From: Flavobacterium rivuli WB 3.3-2 = DSM 21788
Lineage (GTDB): Bacteria; Bacteroidota; Bacteroidia; Flavobacteriales; Flavobacteriaceae
Assembly (NCBI RefSeq): GCF_000378485.1
Contig: NZ_KB899967.1
Location: 1 to 64,000 of the forward strand
Direction: 5' to 3'
DNA length: 64,000 nucleotides
Below the pieces are notes generated by a model. It was not told the origin of the DNA and did no database searches. It saw nothing but the letters and a program-made list of their open reading frames with translations. Below are positions 36,353 through 47,292 of the stretch, one piece after another. The position numbers and the translations under genes are program-made. Each line of letters begins with the position of its first letter. Positions within the stretch are counted from its first letter, which is position 1.

Positions 36353-37906
36353 TTAATTTGCAGAGTTAGGCAATGCATTAGGATTTACATCAAGCTCTGC
36401 TTGGGGTATTGGTAAATATTCTTTACCAGGAGTCCACGTCTCAAAATCTGAGTCATGAGATTTTAATAAAGTAAGCTTTTCAGCATTATATAACCATCCC
36501 CAACGGATTATATCGTGTATACGAATACTCTCTATAGAAAGCTCTAAAGCGCGCTCGTGTGCAAGTTGGTCCCTCATTTGGCTTTGCGACATTCCCGGAC
36601 GGGTTACGGCAAGATTAGGTAAATTAGCACGGCTTCTTACCTGCTGAATGTATTGATAAGCCTGGGCAGTTTGTCCTTGCTCATTAAGAGCTTCGGCATA
36701 CATTAAAAGTACATCTGCATAGCGCATTAAGCGATAGTTAATTTCGCTATATTCTACACCACCCTGGCTCTCTGTAGAAACACCAAAACCGTCGTGAGTA
36801 TATTTACGTGGATAAATATTTCCCTGTGGATTTACCCATGGTGCGCCATTATATACTGTAATAGAATTTTCTGAAGGCTCATACGATGCTATAGATACTA
36901 ATAAACGAGGATCTAAATGACCATCTACCGTACGCTCCTGCTTGTATTCATCATAAATCCAGCGAGTAGGTAAAAAGTCGGAATATCCATAACCTTCCAT
37001 AGCGTAAGTATGTCCTACCGAGCTTACCTGCATCCAGGCTGATGATGGTTCGCCTCCATAGTTTTTAATGGTACCGGATCCTGTCTGAAACTGAATCTCA
37101 AATAGAGACTCTGAATTATTTTCTGTATATGGACCAAAGTTATCTTTATAGTTAGCTGTAAGGCTATAAACATTTAATTCTGGTCCATTTATAAGCTTAT
37201 TAAACTCTGCCGCAGCCTGAGCCCATTTCTGAGTGTATAAATAAGACTTACCTAAAAAGCCTGTTGCAGCACCTTTTGTTGCCCTTCCTATCTGGTTAGT
37301 ATCTAATCCTGAAAGATCCTGATAAGATACAGGTAACATAGTTTGCGCAGCAGTGAAATCGGCTATAATTTGTGCCCATATTTGTTCATTGCTAGCTGTA
37401 GCATTATAATACTCTGTTACATTTGTAGGTACAGAAGTAATTAAAGGTACTTTCTCATAATTTGTAACTAGGTTAAAATAAGCGAGCCCCCTTAAAAAGT
37501 GTGCCTGCCCAATACAACGTGCTTTAACAGCTTCATCCATTTCTATTGCAGGCACATATTCTATTACCTGGTTAGCGCGATAAATAGCCTGATAATAAGC
37601 AGACCACATCCAGGTTATTGGCCCCGATGTAGGTAAAATTGTAAAATTAGCAACCTGTACTAAATCCAGCCATGGGCTGTCTCCTTTAAAATCGTCTCCT
37701 CTGCCATCTGTAAGTGCAGGTGTCATACGCATATAAGACCCATCAACTATAAAGCTGTTATAAATGGCATTCACACCTTTAACGGCATGCTCTTCTGTTT
37801 GCCAAAATGATTCTGTAGTAGAGTAGTTAGGATTTGCAATGTTTAATTCGTCATCACAGCCAACTGCTGCAAATAGCAATGATATAAATAATATTGTCTT
37901 TTTCAT
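36353..37906 (-). CDS. susD: SusD/RagB-type glycan-binding lipoprotein
   Basis: The 517-residue protein has a lipoprotein signal (SLLFAAVGCDDELN, Cys17). It shows the SusD features: NPNYSTTESFWQTEEHAVKGVNAIY, AHFLRGLAYFNLVTNYEKVPL, the late RYADVLLMYAEALNEQG and LAHERALELSIESIRIHDIIRWG. It captures arabinan oligosaccharides at the surface and acts as a lid on SusC, encoded 20 nt upstream. Confidence 0.95.
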   Translation of the reverse strand: MKKTILFISLLFAAVGCDDELNIANPNYSTTESFWQTEEHAVKGVNAIYNSFIVDGSYMRMTPALTDGRGDDFKGDSPWLDLVQVANFTILPTSGPITWMWSAYYQAIYRANQVIEYVPAIEMDEAVKARCIGQAHFLRGLAYFNLVTNYEKVPLITSVPTNVTEYYNATASNEQIWAQIIADFTAAQTMLPVSYQDLSGLDTNQIGRATKGAATGFLGKSYLYTQKWAQAAAEFNKLINGPELNVYSLTANYKDNFGPYTENNSESLFEIQFQTGSGTIKNYGGEPSSAWMQVSSVGHTYAMEGYGYSDFLPTRWIYDEYKQERTVDGHLDPRLLVSIASYEPSENSITVYNGAPWVNPQGNIYPRKYTHDGFGVSTESQGGVEYSEINYRLMRYADVLLMYAEALNEQGQTAQAYQYIQQVRSRANLPNLAVTRPGMSQSQMRDQLAHERALELSIESIRIHDIIRWGWLYNAEKLTLLKSHDSDFETWTPGKEYLPIPQAELDVNPNALPNSAN

Positions 37907-37926
37907 GATCTTAAATTTTACTGAGA

Positions 37927-40900
37927 TTAAAATGTCATTTGTACACCTACCAAATATGTTCTTGGCCTCGGATAGCTTCCTCCATCAAATCCCGGGCTAA
38001 ATACTCCTGAATTAAAGTCTGGATTAAATCCTTTGTACTTAGTAAAGGTATGCAGGTTTTGTACCGTACCATATATCCTCACCGATTCTACAACTTTACC
38101 AAAAACGGCAGGCAATTTATAACCTAAAGAAACCGTATTTATTCTAAAATAGTCTCCTCTTTGTAACCATCCCGGCCTATTAGAATCTCTGTTATTAATA
38201 TTTGGATCTGTAGCTGTCAATCTCGGAATATCAGTGTTAGTATTTGTTGGTGTCCATCTGTTAAGTATATCAGTACTGGCGTTTACAGCATCTCCAGACC
38301 ACATTAATGTTCTGTACAATGCACTATTTATATAGTATCCTCCTGCACCAGAGCCAAATGCAGTAATGTCGAAGTTCTTATATTTTGCTGTAATATTAAG
38401 TCCATAAGTAAATGCAGGTATGGCACGACCTAAAAACGCTCTGTCATCAGCATCAATTACACCATCTCCATTCACATCTTTAAACTTTATATCTCCGGGA
38501 GCTGTACCGGCACTCTGAAATGCATGGCCCGCTACTTCTGCCTGTGATTGAAAAATCCCTTCATACACATATCCATAATGCTCACCTATTCTGCCTCCAA
38601 TAACAGTTTTAGATCCTGTACTATAAATAGGCTCATTATTACCACCAAGTGCCAAAACTTCATTTTTAATAGTACTAAAGTTTGCAGAAACATCTAAGCT
38701 AAAATCACTTTTAGTAGTATAGTGGTAAGCTAATTCTAAATCAACGCCACTGTTACGAAGGCTCCCTGCATTAACAACAGGAAAAGTATTAAGAGAACCT
38801 GTTGATAAAGGAATAGGTACACCTACCAGAATATCTGTCGTTTTTTTAGTATAATATTCAGCCGTTATATCTAATGCACCATTAAATAGCGAGGCATCTA
38901 AACCAAAATTTCCAGATGTTGTAGTTTCCCATTTAATATTCTCTGTAACCACACTCGTTTGAAGCCCACCAATAACTGTATTTACACCACCGGTTGGCGT
39001 CGCAAAATTATAAAGTATGTTGTTATTTATAACCGCCTGGTATAAGTAATCACCAATGTTTTGATTACCTAACTGACCGTAGCTACCACGTAATTTTATT
39101 TGCGATACAATATCTTTAGAAACATTAAAGAATTTTTCGTTTGATAATTTCCAACCAGCCGATACTGACGGAAAAGTTCCATACCTGTTTTCTTTTGCAA
39201 AACGGGATGAACCATCTCTTCTTACAGTTGCTTCAAATAAATATCTATCATCAAAACTGTATGTAAGACGGCCAAATAACGATGAAAGATTGCTATTATA
39301 TTGCGAACCACCTACTGTTTGGTTAATCCCGTTTGAAAGTACCGGTAAGTATGGCATAGGCAAACTTTCTGAATGTGCCTGTCTGTTTACAGCTTCTGTA
39401 GTTTGATAAGTTTGTCCTAATATTACATGTACATCATGTTTACCAAAAACTTTTTTATAATCAAGAGTATTTTCAACTAATGTATTTGTATATATTCTTG
39501 AATTATCATCAAGTAATGATTTACCTGAATTAAAGAAATATCCCATATTAAACTGTGGTACAAAAGAAAAATCTCTTGTCTGAGTCTTATCGTAACTTAA
39601 ATTTAATTTATAAGTTAACTCATGACCGCCGCTATTTACAAGCTTAAATTCCGGATTAATAATCGCAAAAGTTCTATCTACCTCTACAGTATTAGTAAAC
39701 AGTGAGTTTATACCAGGTACATTTAAAGATATAGCACCCTGCACCTCTGCTTTTGTACCACCCCAGCCACCTATGTTATTGGGATCATATAACGGCATAG
39801 TTGGTACCGCCAGCACAAGATCATTAATTAGCGGAGGCCTGCCTCCTGTTAATACATCTCCTCTAAATGTTAATGAATTTTCGAATGAATGCGTGTAGTA
39901 TAATGAAGGCGACATTTTAAATATACCTTTTTCAAACGTAACATTAATACGTCCTGAATACCTTTCGTAGTTAGGACCATTACCTACAAACATTCCTTTA
40001 TTACTAAAATAATCCATCGATGCATTGTAAGTCATATTTTCACCACCTCCGGAAAAGTTAAAATTCTGGTTTTGGCGTGAACCGCGCTTTAATCCAATAC
40101 TCTGCCAGTCATTATCTGTATTAGAGACAAACAAAGGAGAAGTAGGGTCATTACCTGCAAGAAGCGGAACATTTGCATTCGTACGTTTTTCATTCGTAAT
40201 CATTTGGTATTGTTCCCTGTTTAATACCGATATTTTTTGTGGCACCTCATCTACACCATAATAAGAACTATATTCTATTTTAAGAGGCGAATTCTTCCTG
40301 CCCCCTTTAGTAGTAATAATAACTACACCGTTTGCGGCACGCGAGCCATAAATAGCACCGGCAGCAGCATCTTTTAATATCTGAATGCTTTTAATGTCAT
40401 TAGGGTTAAAATCCCTTACAGATGTACCTACAGGAACACCATCTACTATATATAATGGCTGGTTATCACCAAATGTACCAATACCTCTAATCCTGATGTT
40501 TGGAGCTGCACCGGGCTGGCCATCGTTAGTAACTGTTACACCGGATACTCGCCCCTGAATAAGCGATGACACATCACTATTAGATGTTTTAAGTGCTTCA
40601 TTTACATTAACAACAGCAACAGACCCAGTTAAATTGGCTTTTTTCTGGGTACCATACCCAATAACCACAACCTCATCCATCTCTGTCGCATCTGTAGATA
40701 AGGCAACATTAATTACTGTCTGTGTTCCTACTGTAACTTCTTTGTTTGTAAAGCCAATGTAAGAAAAAACTAATACATCGTTTGCGTTGGCTTTGATAGA
40801 AAATTTGCCATCAAGATCTGTAGATACTCCGTTTGAGGATCCTTTTACAACTACGTTTGCCATTGGCAAAGTGCTGTTGTCGGTACCGGATGTTACTGTT

Positions 40901-41028
40901 CCTGTTATAGTGCCCTGCGCATGCAAGCCAGAAACAGATAATAAAAGAATCACAAAACCTGCAAGCTTCATGTAGCTAAACCTGCCGGAAATGTGTTTTA
41001 ATAATTTGGTAATTCTCATCATAATCAT
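37927..41028 (-). CDS. susC: SusC/RagA-type TonB-dependent receptor for arabinan oligosaccharides
   Basis: The 1033-residue protein has a signal peptide ending at LHAQG, a CarboxypepD_reg-like domain (about 38-115), a TonB-box-like DEVVVIGYGTQKK, the plug with IRIRGIGTFGDNQPLYIVDGVP, and the outer barrel ending in Phe. A start at the internal Met20 (40971) would also give a good signal peptide. It heads the arabinan operon, is divergent from the AraR-type gene and has the operator palindrome over its transcription start. Confidence 0.95.
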   Translation of the reverse strand: MIMMRITKLLKHISGRFSYMKLAGFVILLLSVSGLHAQGTITGTVTSGTDNSTLPMANVVVKGSSNGVSTDLDGKFSIKANANDVLVFSYIGFTNKEVTVGTQTVINVALSTDATEMDEVVVIGYGTQKKANLTGSVAVVNVNEALKTSNSDVSSLIQGRVSGVTVTNDGQPGAAPNIRIRGIGTFGDNQPLYIVDGVPVGTSVRDFNPNDIKSIQILKDAAAGAIYGSRAANGVVIITTKGGRKNSPLKIEYSSYYGVDEVPQKISVLNREQYQMITNEKRTNANVPLLAGNDPTSPLFVSNTDNDWQSIGLKRGSRQNQNFNFSGGGENMTYNASMDYFSNKGMFVGNGPNYERYSGRINVTFEKGIFKMSPSLYYTHSFENSLTFRGDVLTGGRPPLINDLVLAVPTMPLYDPNNIGGWGGTKAEVQGAISLNVPGINSLFTNTVEVDRTFAIINPEFKLVNSGGHELTYKLNLSYDKTQTRDFSFVPQFNMGYFFNSGKSLLDDNSRIYTNTLVENTLDYKKVFGKHDVHVILGQTYQTTEAVNRQAHSESLPMPYLPVLSNGINQTVGGSQYNSNLSSLFGRLTYSFDDRYLFEATVRRDGSSRFAKENRYGTFPSVSAGWKLSNEKFFNVSKDIVSQIKLRGSYGQLGNQNIGDYLYQAVINNNILYNFATPTGGVNTVIGGLQTSVVTENIKWETTTSGNFGLDASLFNGALDITAEYYTKKTTDILVGVPIPLSTGSLNTFPVVNAGSLRNSGVDLELAYHYTTKSDFSLDVSANFSTIKNEVLALGGNNEPIYSTGSKTVIGGRIGEHYGYVYEGIFQSQAEVAGHAFQSAGTAPGDIKFKDVNGDGVIDADDRAFLGRAIPAFTYGLNITAKYKNFDITAFGSGAGGYYINSALYRTLMWSGDAVNASTDILNRWTPTNTNTDIPRLTATDPNINNRDSNRPGWLQRGDYFRINTVSLGYKLPAVFGKVVESVRIYGTVQNLHTFTKYKGFNPDFNSGVFSPGFDGGSYPRPRTYLVGVQMTF

Positions 41029-41048
41029 TAAAATTTGGTTAGTATAAT

Positions 41049-41101
41049 AAATGTGTTTTTTACACTTCCAAATTTAACAAAACATTTTCATAAAAAGCAA
41101 A
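41049..41101 (-). promoter_or_regulatory. susC promoter with putative AraR operator over the start site
   Basis: TTTG (41101-41098) and TAAATTTG (41076-41069) are 21 nt apart on the minus strand. Directly downstream AAATGT-N7-ACACTT covers 41067-41049, where transcription should start. This placement fits simple repression. The divergent regulator gene could be controlled from the same region. Confidence 0.72.
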
Positions 41102-41258
41102 TAAAAATTTCGAAATATTAAATTTTAACATAAATAAAGTATCAACCCCATAATACTATAACGTAGTAGCGTTAACTATGCGTATTTTGCCGATATTCGC
41201 AAAAGTTTTGCAATTTACAGCCAATGTTAGTATCTTGCTGCGTTTTTATAAGGTACAA

Positions 41259-41945
41259 ATGGATAACTATAACGATCAGGAAAAAGTATTACTTGCTGTA
41301 GACTGCATAATTTTTGGCTTTGATAACCAAAATTTAAAGATACTACTCATAAAAAGAAATTTTGAGCCCGAAAAGGGCCGATGGTCACTTATGGGAGGGT
41401 TTTTACAAAACGATGAAAACCTGGATGATGCTGCCGTAAGAGTGTTAAACCAGCTTACAGGATTGCATAATATATATATGGAGCAGCTACGTGCTTACAG
41501 TGCCATAAACCGTGACCCGGTAGACAGAACAGTATCCATATCCTACTATGCACTTATTAATATTATAGAGCATACTGCAGAAATTAATGAGAATTATTCG
41601 GCAAAATGGTTTAATATAGACGAAGCTCCGCACCTTATATTTGACCATAATATAATGGTAGCCAATGCAATGCTTCGCTTAAGATATCGCGCATCTACAA
41701 AACCCATTGGATTTGAATTGTTGCCAAAAAAGTTTACCATGAAACAGCTGCAAACACTTTATGAAGCAATTTTAGGCGAAACTTTAGACAAGCGAAACTT
41801 TATAAATAAAATAAATGCCCTTGATATTTTACTTAAAACCGAAGAGAAAGATATGGGCTCGTCCAGGAAAGGTTCTTACTTTTATATGTTTGACGAAGTA
41901 AAATATAAATTAAAAGTATCTGACGGATTTACGTTTAAATTATAA
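41259..41945 (+). CDS. araR: AraR-type Nudix-fold transcriptional regulator
   Basis: I start at ATG 41259 (MDNYNDQEKVLLAVDCI), giving 228 residues; the in-frame ATG 81 nt upstream adds a non-conserved tail. The N-terminal Nudix fold has GRWSLMGGFLQNDENLDDAA, but the catalytic REUxEE part reads RVLNQL, so it should bind rather than hydrolyse. The C-terminal part (about 150-228) is a winged helix with KQLQTLYEAIL and KRNFINKI. This layout matches the NrtR-like AraR regulators of Bacteroides that sense L-arabinose. It is divergent from susC. Confidence 0.85.
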   Translation: MDNYNDQEKVLLAVDCIIFGFDNQNLKILLIKRNFEPEKGRWSLMGGFLQNDENLDDAAVRVLNQLTGLHNIYMEQLRAYSAINRDPVDRTVSISYYALINIIEHTAEINENYSAKWFNIDEAPHLIFDHNIMVANAMLRLRYRASTKPIGFELLPKKFTMKQLQTLYEAILGETLDKRNFINKINALDILLKTEEKDMGSSRKGSYFYMFDEVKYKLKVSDGFTFKL

Positions 41946-41980
41946 ACCTTTCAACTTATTTTTTTTGAGTTTAAAAGTAT

Positions 41981-42016
41981 AGACAAAAAACCTGATAACC
42001 TCAGGTCTTTTTGTCT
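41981..42016. terminator. Bidirectional terminator after araR
   Basis: ACCTGA and TCAGGT (about 41990-42006) form the core, extended by AGACAAAAA on the left and TTTTTGTCT on the right. The A and T runs serve both strands. Confidence 0.8.
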
Positions 42017-42113
42017 ATTTTGCTATGCAATTTTATAGTTACAAATAATTCGAAGCTTAAATTTTTTTCTTCGCAAGATCACCCCCACAATCAGCACAAA
42101 CACACAAAAAATT

Positions 42114-42162
42114 AAATGTTACTTACACACTTAATTACATTAAGACCATAAGGTTAATTTTG
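42114..42162 (+). promoter_or_regulatory. Orphan AraR-type site with a -7 box in a convergent gap
   Basis: AAATGT-N7-ACACTT (42114-42132) is an exact copy of the sites at susC and araB. TAATTTTG (42155-42162) follows 22 nt later on the plus strand, in the same order as at araB, araA and the MFS gene. The flanking genes converge here, so no known start codon is served. Otherwise 41946-42201 holds only the araR terminator. Confidence 0.5.
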
Positions 42163-42201
42163 TGTTAAGAGAATAAACTTCAACTTGTGGCGAATTGGTA
42201 T

Positions 42202-42864
42202 TTAGTTGTCTTTTTTGTTCCTCTCGCGCCACACTTTTTTTAATGCAACATAATCTATTTTTAAGGCAGGCTCCTGTCTTGGCAGTTTATGCTCATCAAA
42301 AGCTTTAAGCAGGAAACCTTCTATCAGGAAATCTTCGGCAACGGCATCCGGGCTGTATTTTGCCTTAATATCTATACTAAATGCCTTCCCAATCTTGCTG
42401 TACCAAAAAGCTTTCCAGCCACTTTTGTGTTCTTTTATTAAATCGAACGTAGATTGCCCGGTTTGCCTGTAAACAAGCTTAACGAGTATTTGCCCTTCCT
42501 TGCGCGATAATTTTTTTAACTGACCTTCAAATTCTTCCTCCATGTATTTCTCTACTATCTTACTGTATTTTTTCTTTTCCCTGTCGGTCTTTAGCTTGCT
42601 CATTGTAGAGTTAAGAATAACAAGGCGTTCGGCCGCAACTTTAGCAAAAGGATATACCTTTAAAACCCGCCTCCTTAGCAGGAGCAGTTGTTTTTTTGTT
42701 TCTTCAGATAATGTATCCTTAACATTAGAAAGTACTATTTCCTGCAGTTGCATATTAAACGCTATAGAGTCGGTCGCTATGCTGTCCTGCACCGGATCCT
42801 GCGCCTTTGCAGCAAACCCTAAAAACAAAAGTACTATTGAAAAAATCCCTGCCTTCATCTTCAA
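42202..42864 (-). CDS. DUF4294 family protein, secreted
   Basis: The 220-residue protein has a signal peptide (FSIVLLFLGFAAKAQDP). The conserved region (about 65-190) contains RRRVLKVYPFAKVAAERL, SRKEGQILVKLVYRQTGQS and EHKSGWKAFWYSKIGKAF. DUF4294 is found in Bacteroidetes and its function is not known. It is alone, convergent with araR and divergent from the peptidase gene, sharing a 73-nt start region with it. Confidence 0.8.
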   Translation of the reverse strand: MKMKAGIFSIVLLFLGFAAKAQDPVQDSIATDSIAFNMQLQEIVLSNVKDTLSEETKKQLLLLRRRVLKVYPFAKVAAERLVILNSTMSKLKTDREKKKYSKIVEKYMEEEFEGQLKKLSRKEGQILVKLVYRQTGQSTFDLIKEHKSGWKAFWYSKIGKAFSIDIKAKYSPDAVAEDFLIEGFLLKAFDEHKLPRQEPALKIDYVALKKVWRERNKKDN

Positions 42865-42937
42865 AAATTTATGTCAAAATTATACAATAATACACAACTC
42901 TGTAATCAAATTTCTATTTTAGCCAAAAATTAAATTT

Positions 42938-44026
42938 ATGTCGTCGAAAACTATACTAAATGATGCTTCTCTTACTTTTTTAGAGCAATATTTAAACAAT
43001 GCTTCACCCACAGGTTATGAGTCTGCCGGACAAAAACTATGGATGGAATACCTTACCCCTTATGTAGACACCTTTATTACCGATACGTATGGCACTGCTG
43101 TGGGGGTTATAAACCCAGATGCACCGTATAAAGTGGTTATAGAAGGCCATAGCGACGAAATTTCATGGTATGTAAATTATATTACAGATAACGGACTGGT
43201 ATACGTAATTCGTAACGGTGGCAGCGACCACATGATCGCCCCGTCTAAGCGTGTCAATATCCATACCAAAAAAGGAATTGTAAAAGGTGTGTTTGGCTGG
43301 CCGGCAATACATACCCGTAATCGTGGTAAAGAAGAGCCTGCAAAAATTGAAACTATTTTTATAGACCTGGGCTGTAATACTAAAGAGGAAGTAGAAAACC
43401 TTGGGGTACATGTGGGCTGTGTTATTACCTATCCTGACGAATTTATGGTACTTAACGAGAACAAGTTTGTATGCCGCGCTATTGATAACCGCATTGGCGG
43501 GTTCATGATTGCAGAGGTGGCCCGCCTACTTAAAGAAAATGGTAAGAAGCTACCTTTTGGTTTGTATATAACAAATTCCGTTCAGGAAGAAGTTGGCCTG
43601 CGTGGTGCCGAAATGATCACTCAAACCATTAAGCCTAATGTTGCTATTGTAACCGATGTATGCCATGACAGCACAACCCCAATGATTGAAAAACGTATTG
43701 AAGGCGATACCCAGATAGGCAAAGGCCCGGTTATTACCTATGCCCCTGCTGTACAAAACAACCTTCGTGAGCTTATACTTGATACTGCCACTAAAAACGA
43801 AATTCCGTTTCAGCGCCTGGCATCAAGCCGTGTGACGGGTACTGATACCGATGCTTTTGCATACAGCAACGGCGGCGTGGCTTCGGCATTAATATCGCTG
43901 CCGCTACGTTATATGCACACTACGGTAGAAATGGTGCACCGCGAAGATGTAGAGAACGTTATTAAACTTATTTATGAAACGCTACTGAATATAGAGAACG
44001 AGGAAACGTTTTCTTATTTTAAATAA
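42938..44026 (+). CDS. M42 family metallopeptidase (deblocking aminopeptidase / glutamyl aminopeptidase type)
   Basis: The 362-residue protein shows the two-metal site of M42 enzymes: His in IEGHSDEISW, Asp in CRAIDNRIGG, the Glu pair in VQEEVGLRGA, Asp in VTDVCHDS and His in MHTTVEMVHRED. It is a cytoplasmic peptidase that forms large assemblies in its family. Its neighbours give no hint of a special role. Confidence 0.92.
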   Translation: MSSKTILNDASLTFLEQYLNNASPTGYESAGQKLWMEYLTPYVDTFITDTYGTAVGVINPDAPYKVVIEGHSDEISWYVNYITDNGLVYVIRNGGSDHMIAPSKRVNIHTKKGIVKGVFGWPAIHTRNRGKEEPAKIETIFIDLGCNTKEEVENLGVHVGCVITYPDEFMVLNENKFVCRAIDNRIGGFMIAEVARLLKENGKKLPFGLYITNSVQEEVGLRGAEMITQTIKPNVAIVTDVCHDSTTPMIEKRIEGDTQIGKGPVITYAPAVQNNLRELILDTATKNEIPFQRLASSRVTGTDTDAFAYSNGGVASALISLPLRYMHTTVEMVHREDVENVIKLIYETLLNIENEETFSYFK

Positions 44027-44032
44027 AAAGCA

Positions 44033-44061
44033 CTGAGGTACTTAGTATCTTAGAGACTTAG
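44033..44061. repeat. Octanucleotide-phased CTTAG repeat
   Basis: CTGAG, CTTAG, CTTAG and CTTAG begin at 44033, 44041, 44049 and 44057, exactly 8 nt apart with free 3-nt spacers. The block sits 7 nt after the peptidase stop codon and just before a hairpin. Confidence 0.65.
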
Positions 44062-44068
44062 ACATCAA

Positions 44069-44104
44069 AAATCCCGTGGCAATAATTGCTAACGGGATTT
44101 TTTT
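44069..44104 (+). terminator. Terminator of the M42 peptidase gene
   Basis: AAATCCCGT (44069-44077) pairs perfectly with ACGGGATTT (44092-44100), followed by T. A similar stem of the same sequence occurs at 45456-45486. Confidence 0.85.
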
Positions 44105-44211
44105 ATGGTATGGGCGTTAAATAATTTATAAAACACGTTAACAAAATCTTAGTACGATTTTAGGAGCAGATTATTTTGTAAATTTATCTGTCAAAAAAAC
44201 GGTAAACACTC

Positions 44212-45132
44212 ATGGATTTTATAGATTACTACAAAGTACTTGGCCTGGACAAAAGCGCCACACAAGCCCAGATTAAAAGTGCTTATAAAAAAATGGCCCG
44301 CAAGCTGCACCCGGACCTTAACCCGGATGACAAGGACGCTAATGCAAAATTTCAGCAACTTAATGAGGCCAATGCTGTACTTACAGACCCCGAAAAAAGG
44401 GCGAAGTATGATAAGTATGGCAAAGACTGGGAGCGCGGCGAAGAGTATGAGCAATACCAGCAAGCGCAGCAGCAGCAAAGCCGTTCTCAGGGTGGTAGCG
44501 CAGGTGGCTTTGGAGGTTTTGAAGGAAACTTTGGCGGTGGCGGCGAAGACTTCTCTGATTTCTTTAGTTCGATGTTTGGCAGGCAGTCCGGTGGTGGGCG
44601 AAGCAGGGCACAATATAAAGGCCAGGATTATAACAGCGAGGTAAGCCTTACGGTGGAAGAAGCTTACACAACCCATAAGCAAACGTTTAGCGTTAACGGC
44701 AAGAGCATACGCATAACTGTTCCTGCCGGTGTAGCAGATGGACAGGTTATAAAACTTGGCGGCCAGGGTGCCCCCGGCAGTAACGGAGGCCCTAATGGCG
44801 ACCTCTATATTACCTTTACAGTTACTAATAATGCGCAATATAAGCGTGTAGGCAATGACCTTTACATCACTAAAGAAATAGATCTGTTTACCGCTGTACT
44901 AGGTGGAGAAGCCCTTATAACCGCAATGAGCGGCACTATAAAGCTAAATGTAGCCCCCGGAACTCAAAATGGAGCAAAGGTGCGGTTAAAAGGCAAAGGT
45001 TTCCCGGTGTATAAAAAAGAAGGAGAATTTGGCAACCTGTATGTAACCTACACTGTTATTATACCTACAGACCTAACCGATAAACAAAAGGAATTATTTA
45101 ACGAGCTGGCCGCTATCTCTAAAAAAGACTAA
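44212..45132 (+). CDS. cbpA: CbpA-like DnaJ co-chaperone
   Basis: The 306-residue protein has an N-terminal J domain with HPD at 33-35, a Gly/Phe/Gln-rich linker (about 85-135) and two DnaJ C-terminal domains ending in VTYTVIIPTDLTDKQKELF. The zinc-finger repeats of DnaJ are missing, which defines the CbpA type. It stimulates DnaK ATP hydrolysis. The downstream gene, 2 nt away, encodes a CbpM-like modulator, supporting the assignment. Confidence 0.92.
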   Translation: MDFIDYYKVLGLDKSATQAQIKSAYKKMARKLHPDLNPDDKDANAKFQQLNEANAVLTDPEKRAKYDKYGKDWERGEEYEQYQQAQQQQSRSQGGSAGGFGGFEGNFGGGGEDFSDFFSSMFGRQSGGGRSRAQYKGQDYNSEVSLTVEEAYTTHKQTFSVNGKSIRITVPAGVADGQVIKLGGQGAPGSNGGPNGDLYITFTVTNNAQYKRVGNDLYITKEIDLFTAVLGGEALITAMSGTIKLNVAPGTQNGAKVRLKGKGFPVYKKEGEFGNLYVTYTVIIPTDLTDKQKELFNELAAISKKD

Positions 45133-45134
45133 TT

Positions 45135-45428
45135 ATGGAAAGCAATGAATTAATACCCGTACAAATATTTCATCTTCATTACCATGTAGAGGAAACCTTT
45201 ATAACATCTTTATACGACCTGCAATTAATTGAAATCACTACAATAGATAATGTTCAGTATGTCGCCATTACCCATTTACCACAGGTTGAAAAACTAATCA
45301 GGCTACACAGCGATTTTAACCTTGATGCAGATGCCCTTGCCATAGCAGCACACCTGCTCGAAAAAGTAGATACCCTGCAAACCGAATTGAATACATTGCG
45401 CAGCAGGCTGCGTGTGTATGAAGATTAG
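45135..45428 (+). CDS. cbpM: CbpM-like chaperone modulator
   Basis: The 97-residue protein is predicted to be helical, with VEETFITSLYDLQLIEI near the start and a C-terminal coiled coil (LLEKVDTLQTELNTLRSRL). Similar MerR-like proteins bind the J domain of CbpA and inhibit it. Sequence similarity to E. coli CbpM is low, and the call rests mostly on size, the coiled coil and the tight coupling to cbpA. Confidence 0.8.
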   Translation: MESNELIPVQIFHLHYHVEETFITSLYDLQLIEITTIDNVQYVAITHLPQVEKLIRLHSDFNLDADALAIAAHLLEKVDTLQTELNTLRSRLRVYED

Positions 45429-45450
45429 AATCACAAGCGTTAGGTACAAA

Positions 45451-45486
45451 AACAAAAATCCCGTAAGCACTACACTCACGGGATTT
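45451..45486 (-). terminator. Terminator of the ABC-F gene (probably serves both strands)
   Basis: AAATCCCGT (45456-45464) pairs with ACGGGATTT (45478-45486). On the minus strand a U-rich run follows, serving the ABC-F gene; the plus strand has only a short T run after the cbpM gene. Confidence 0.75.
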
Positions 45487-45491
45487 CATAT

Positions 45492-47204
<1,713 letters not shown>

Positions 47205-47292
47205 TTAGTCGCATAAAGGTTATTTTAACGCTGTTTTAACAGGAATAACCAAAGAATAAAAATATTTTTGCCTTTGCACTCTAAATTACCTT

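Noticed and set aside
44191-44838. 215-codon minus-strand frame opposite cbpA
   Set aside because: It mirrors the J domain and C-terminal domains of a certain gene and looks like low-complexity hydrophobic noise.
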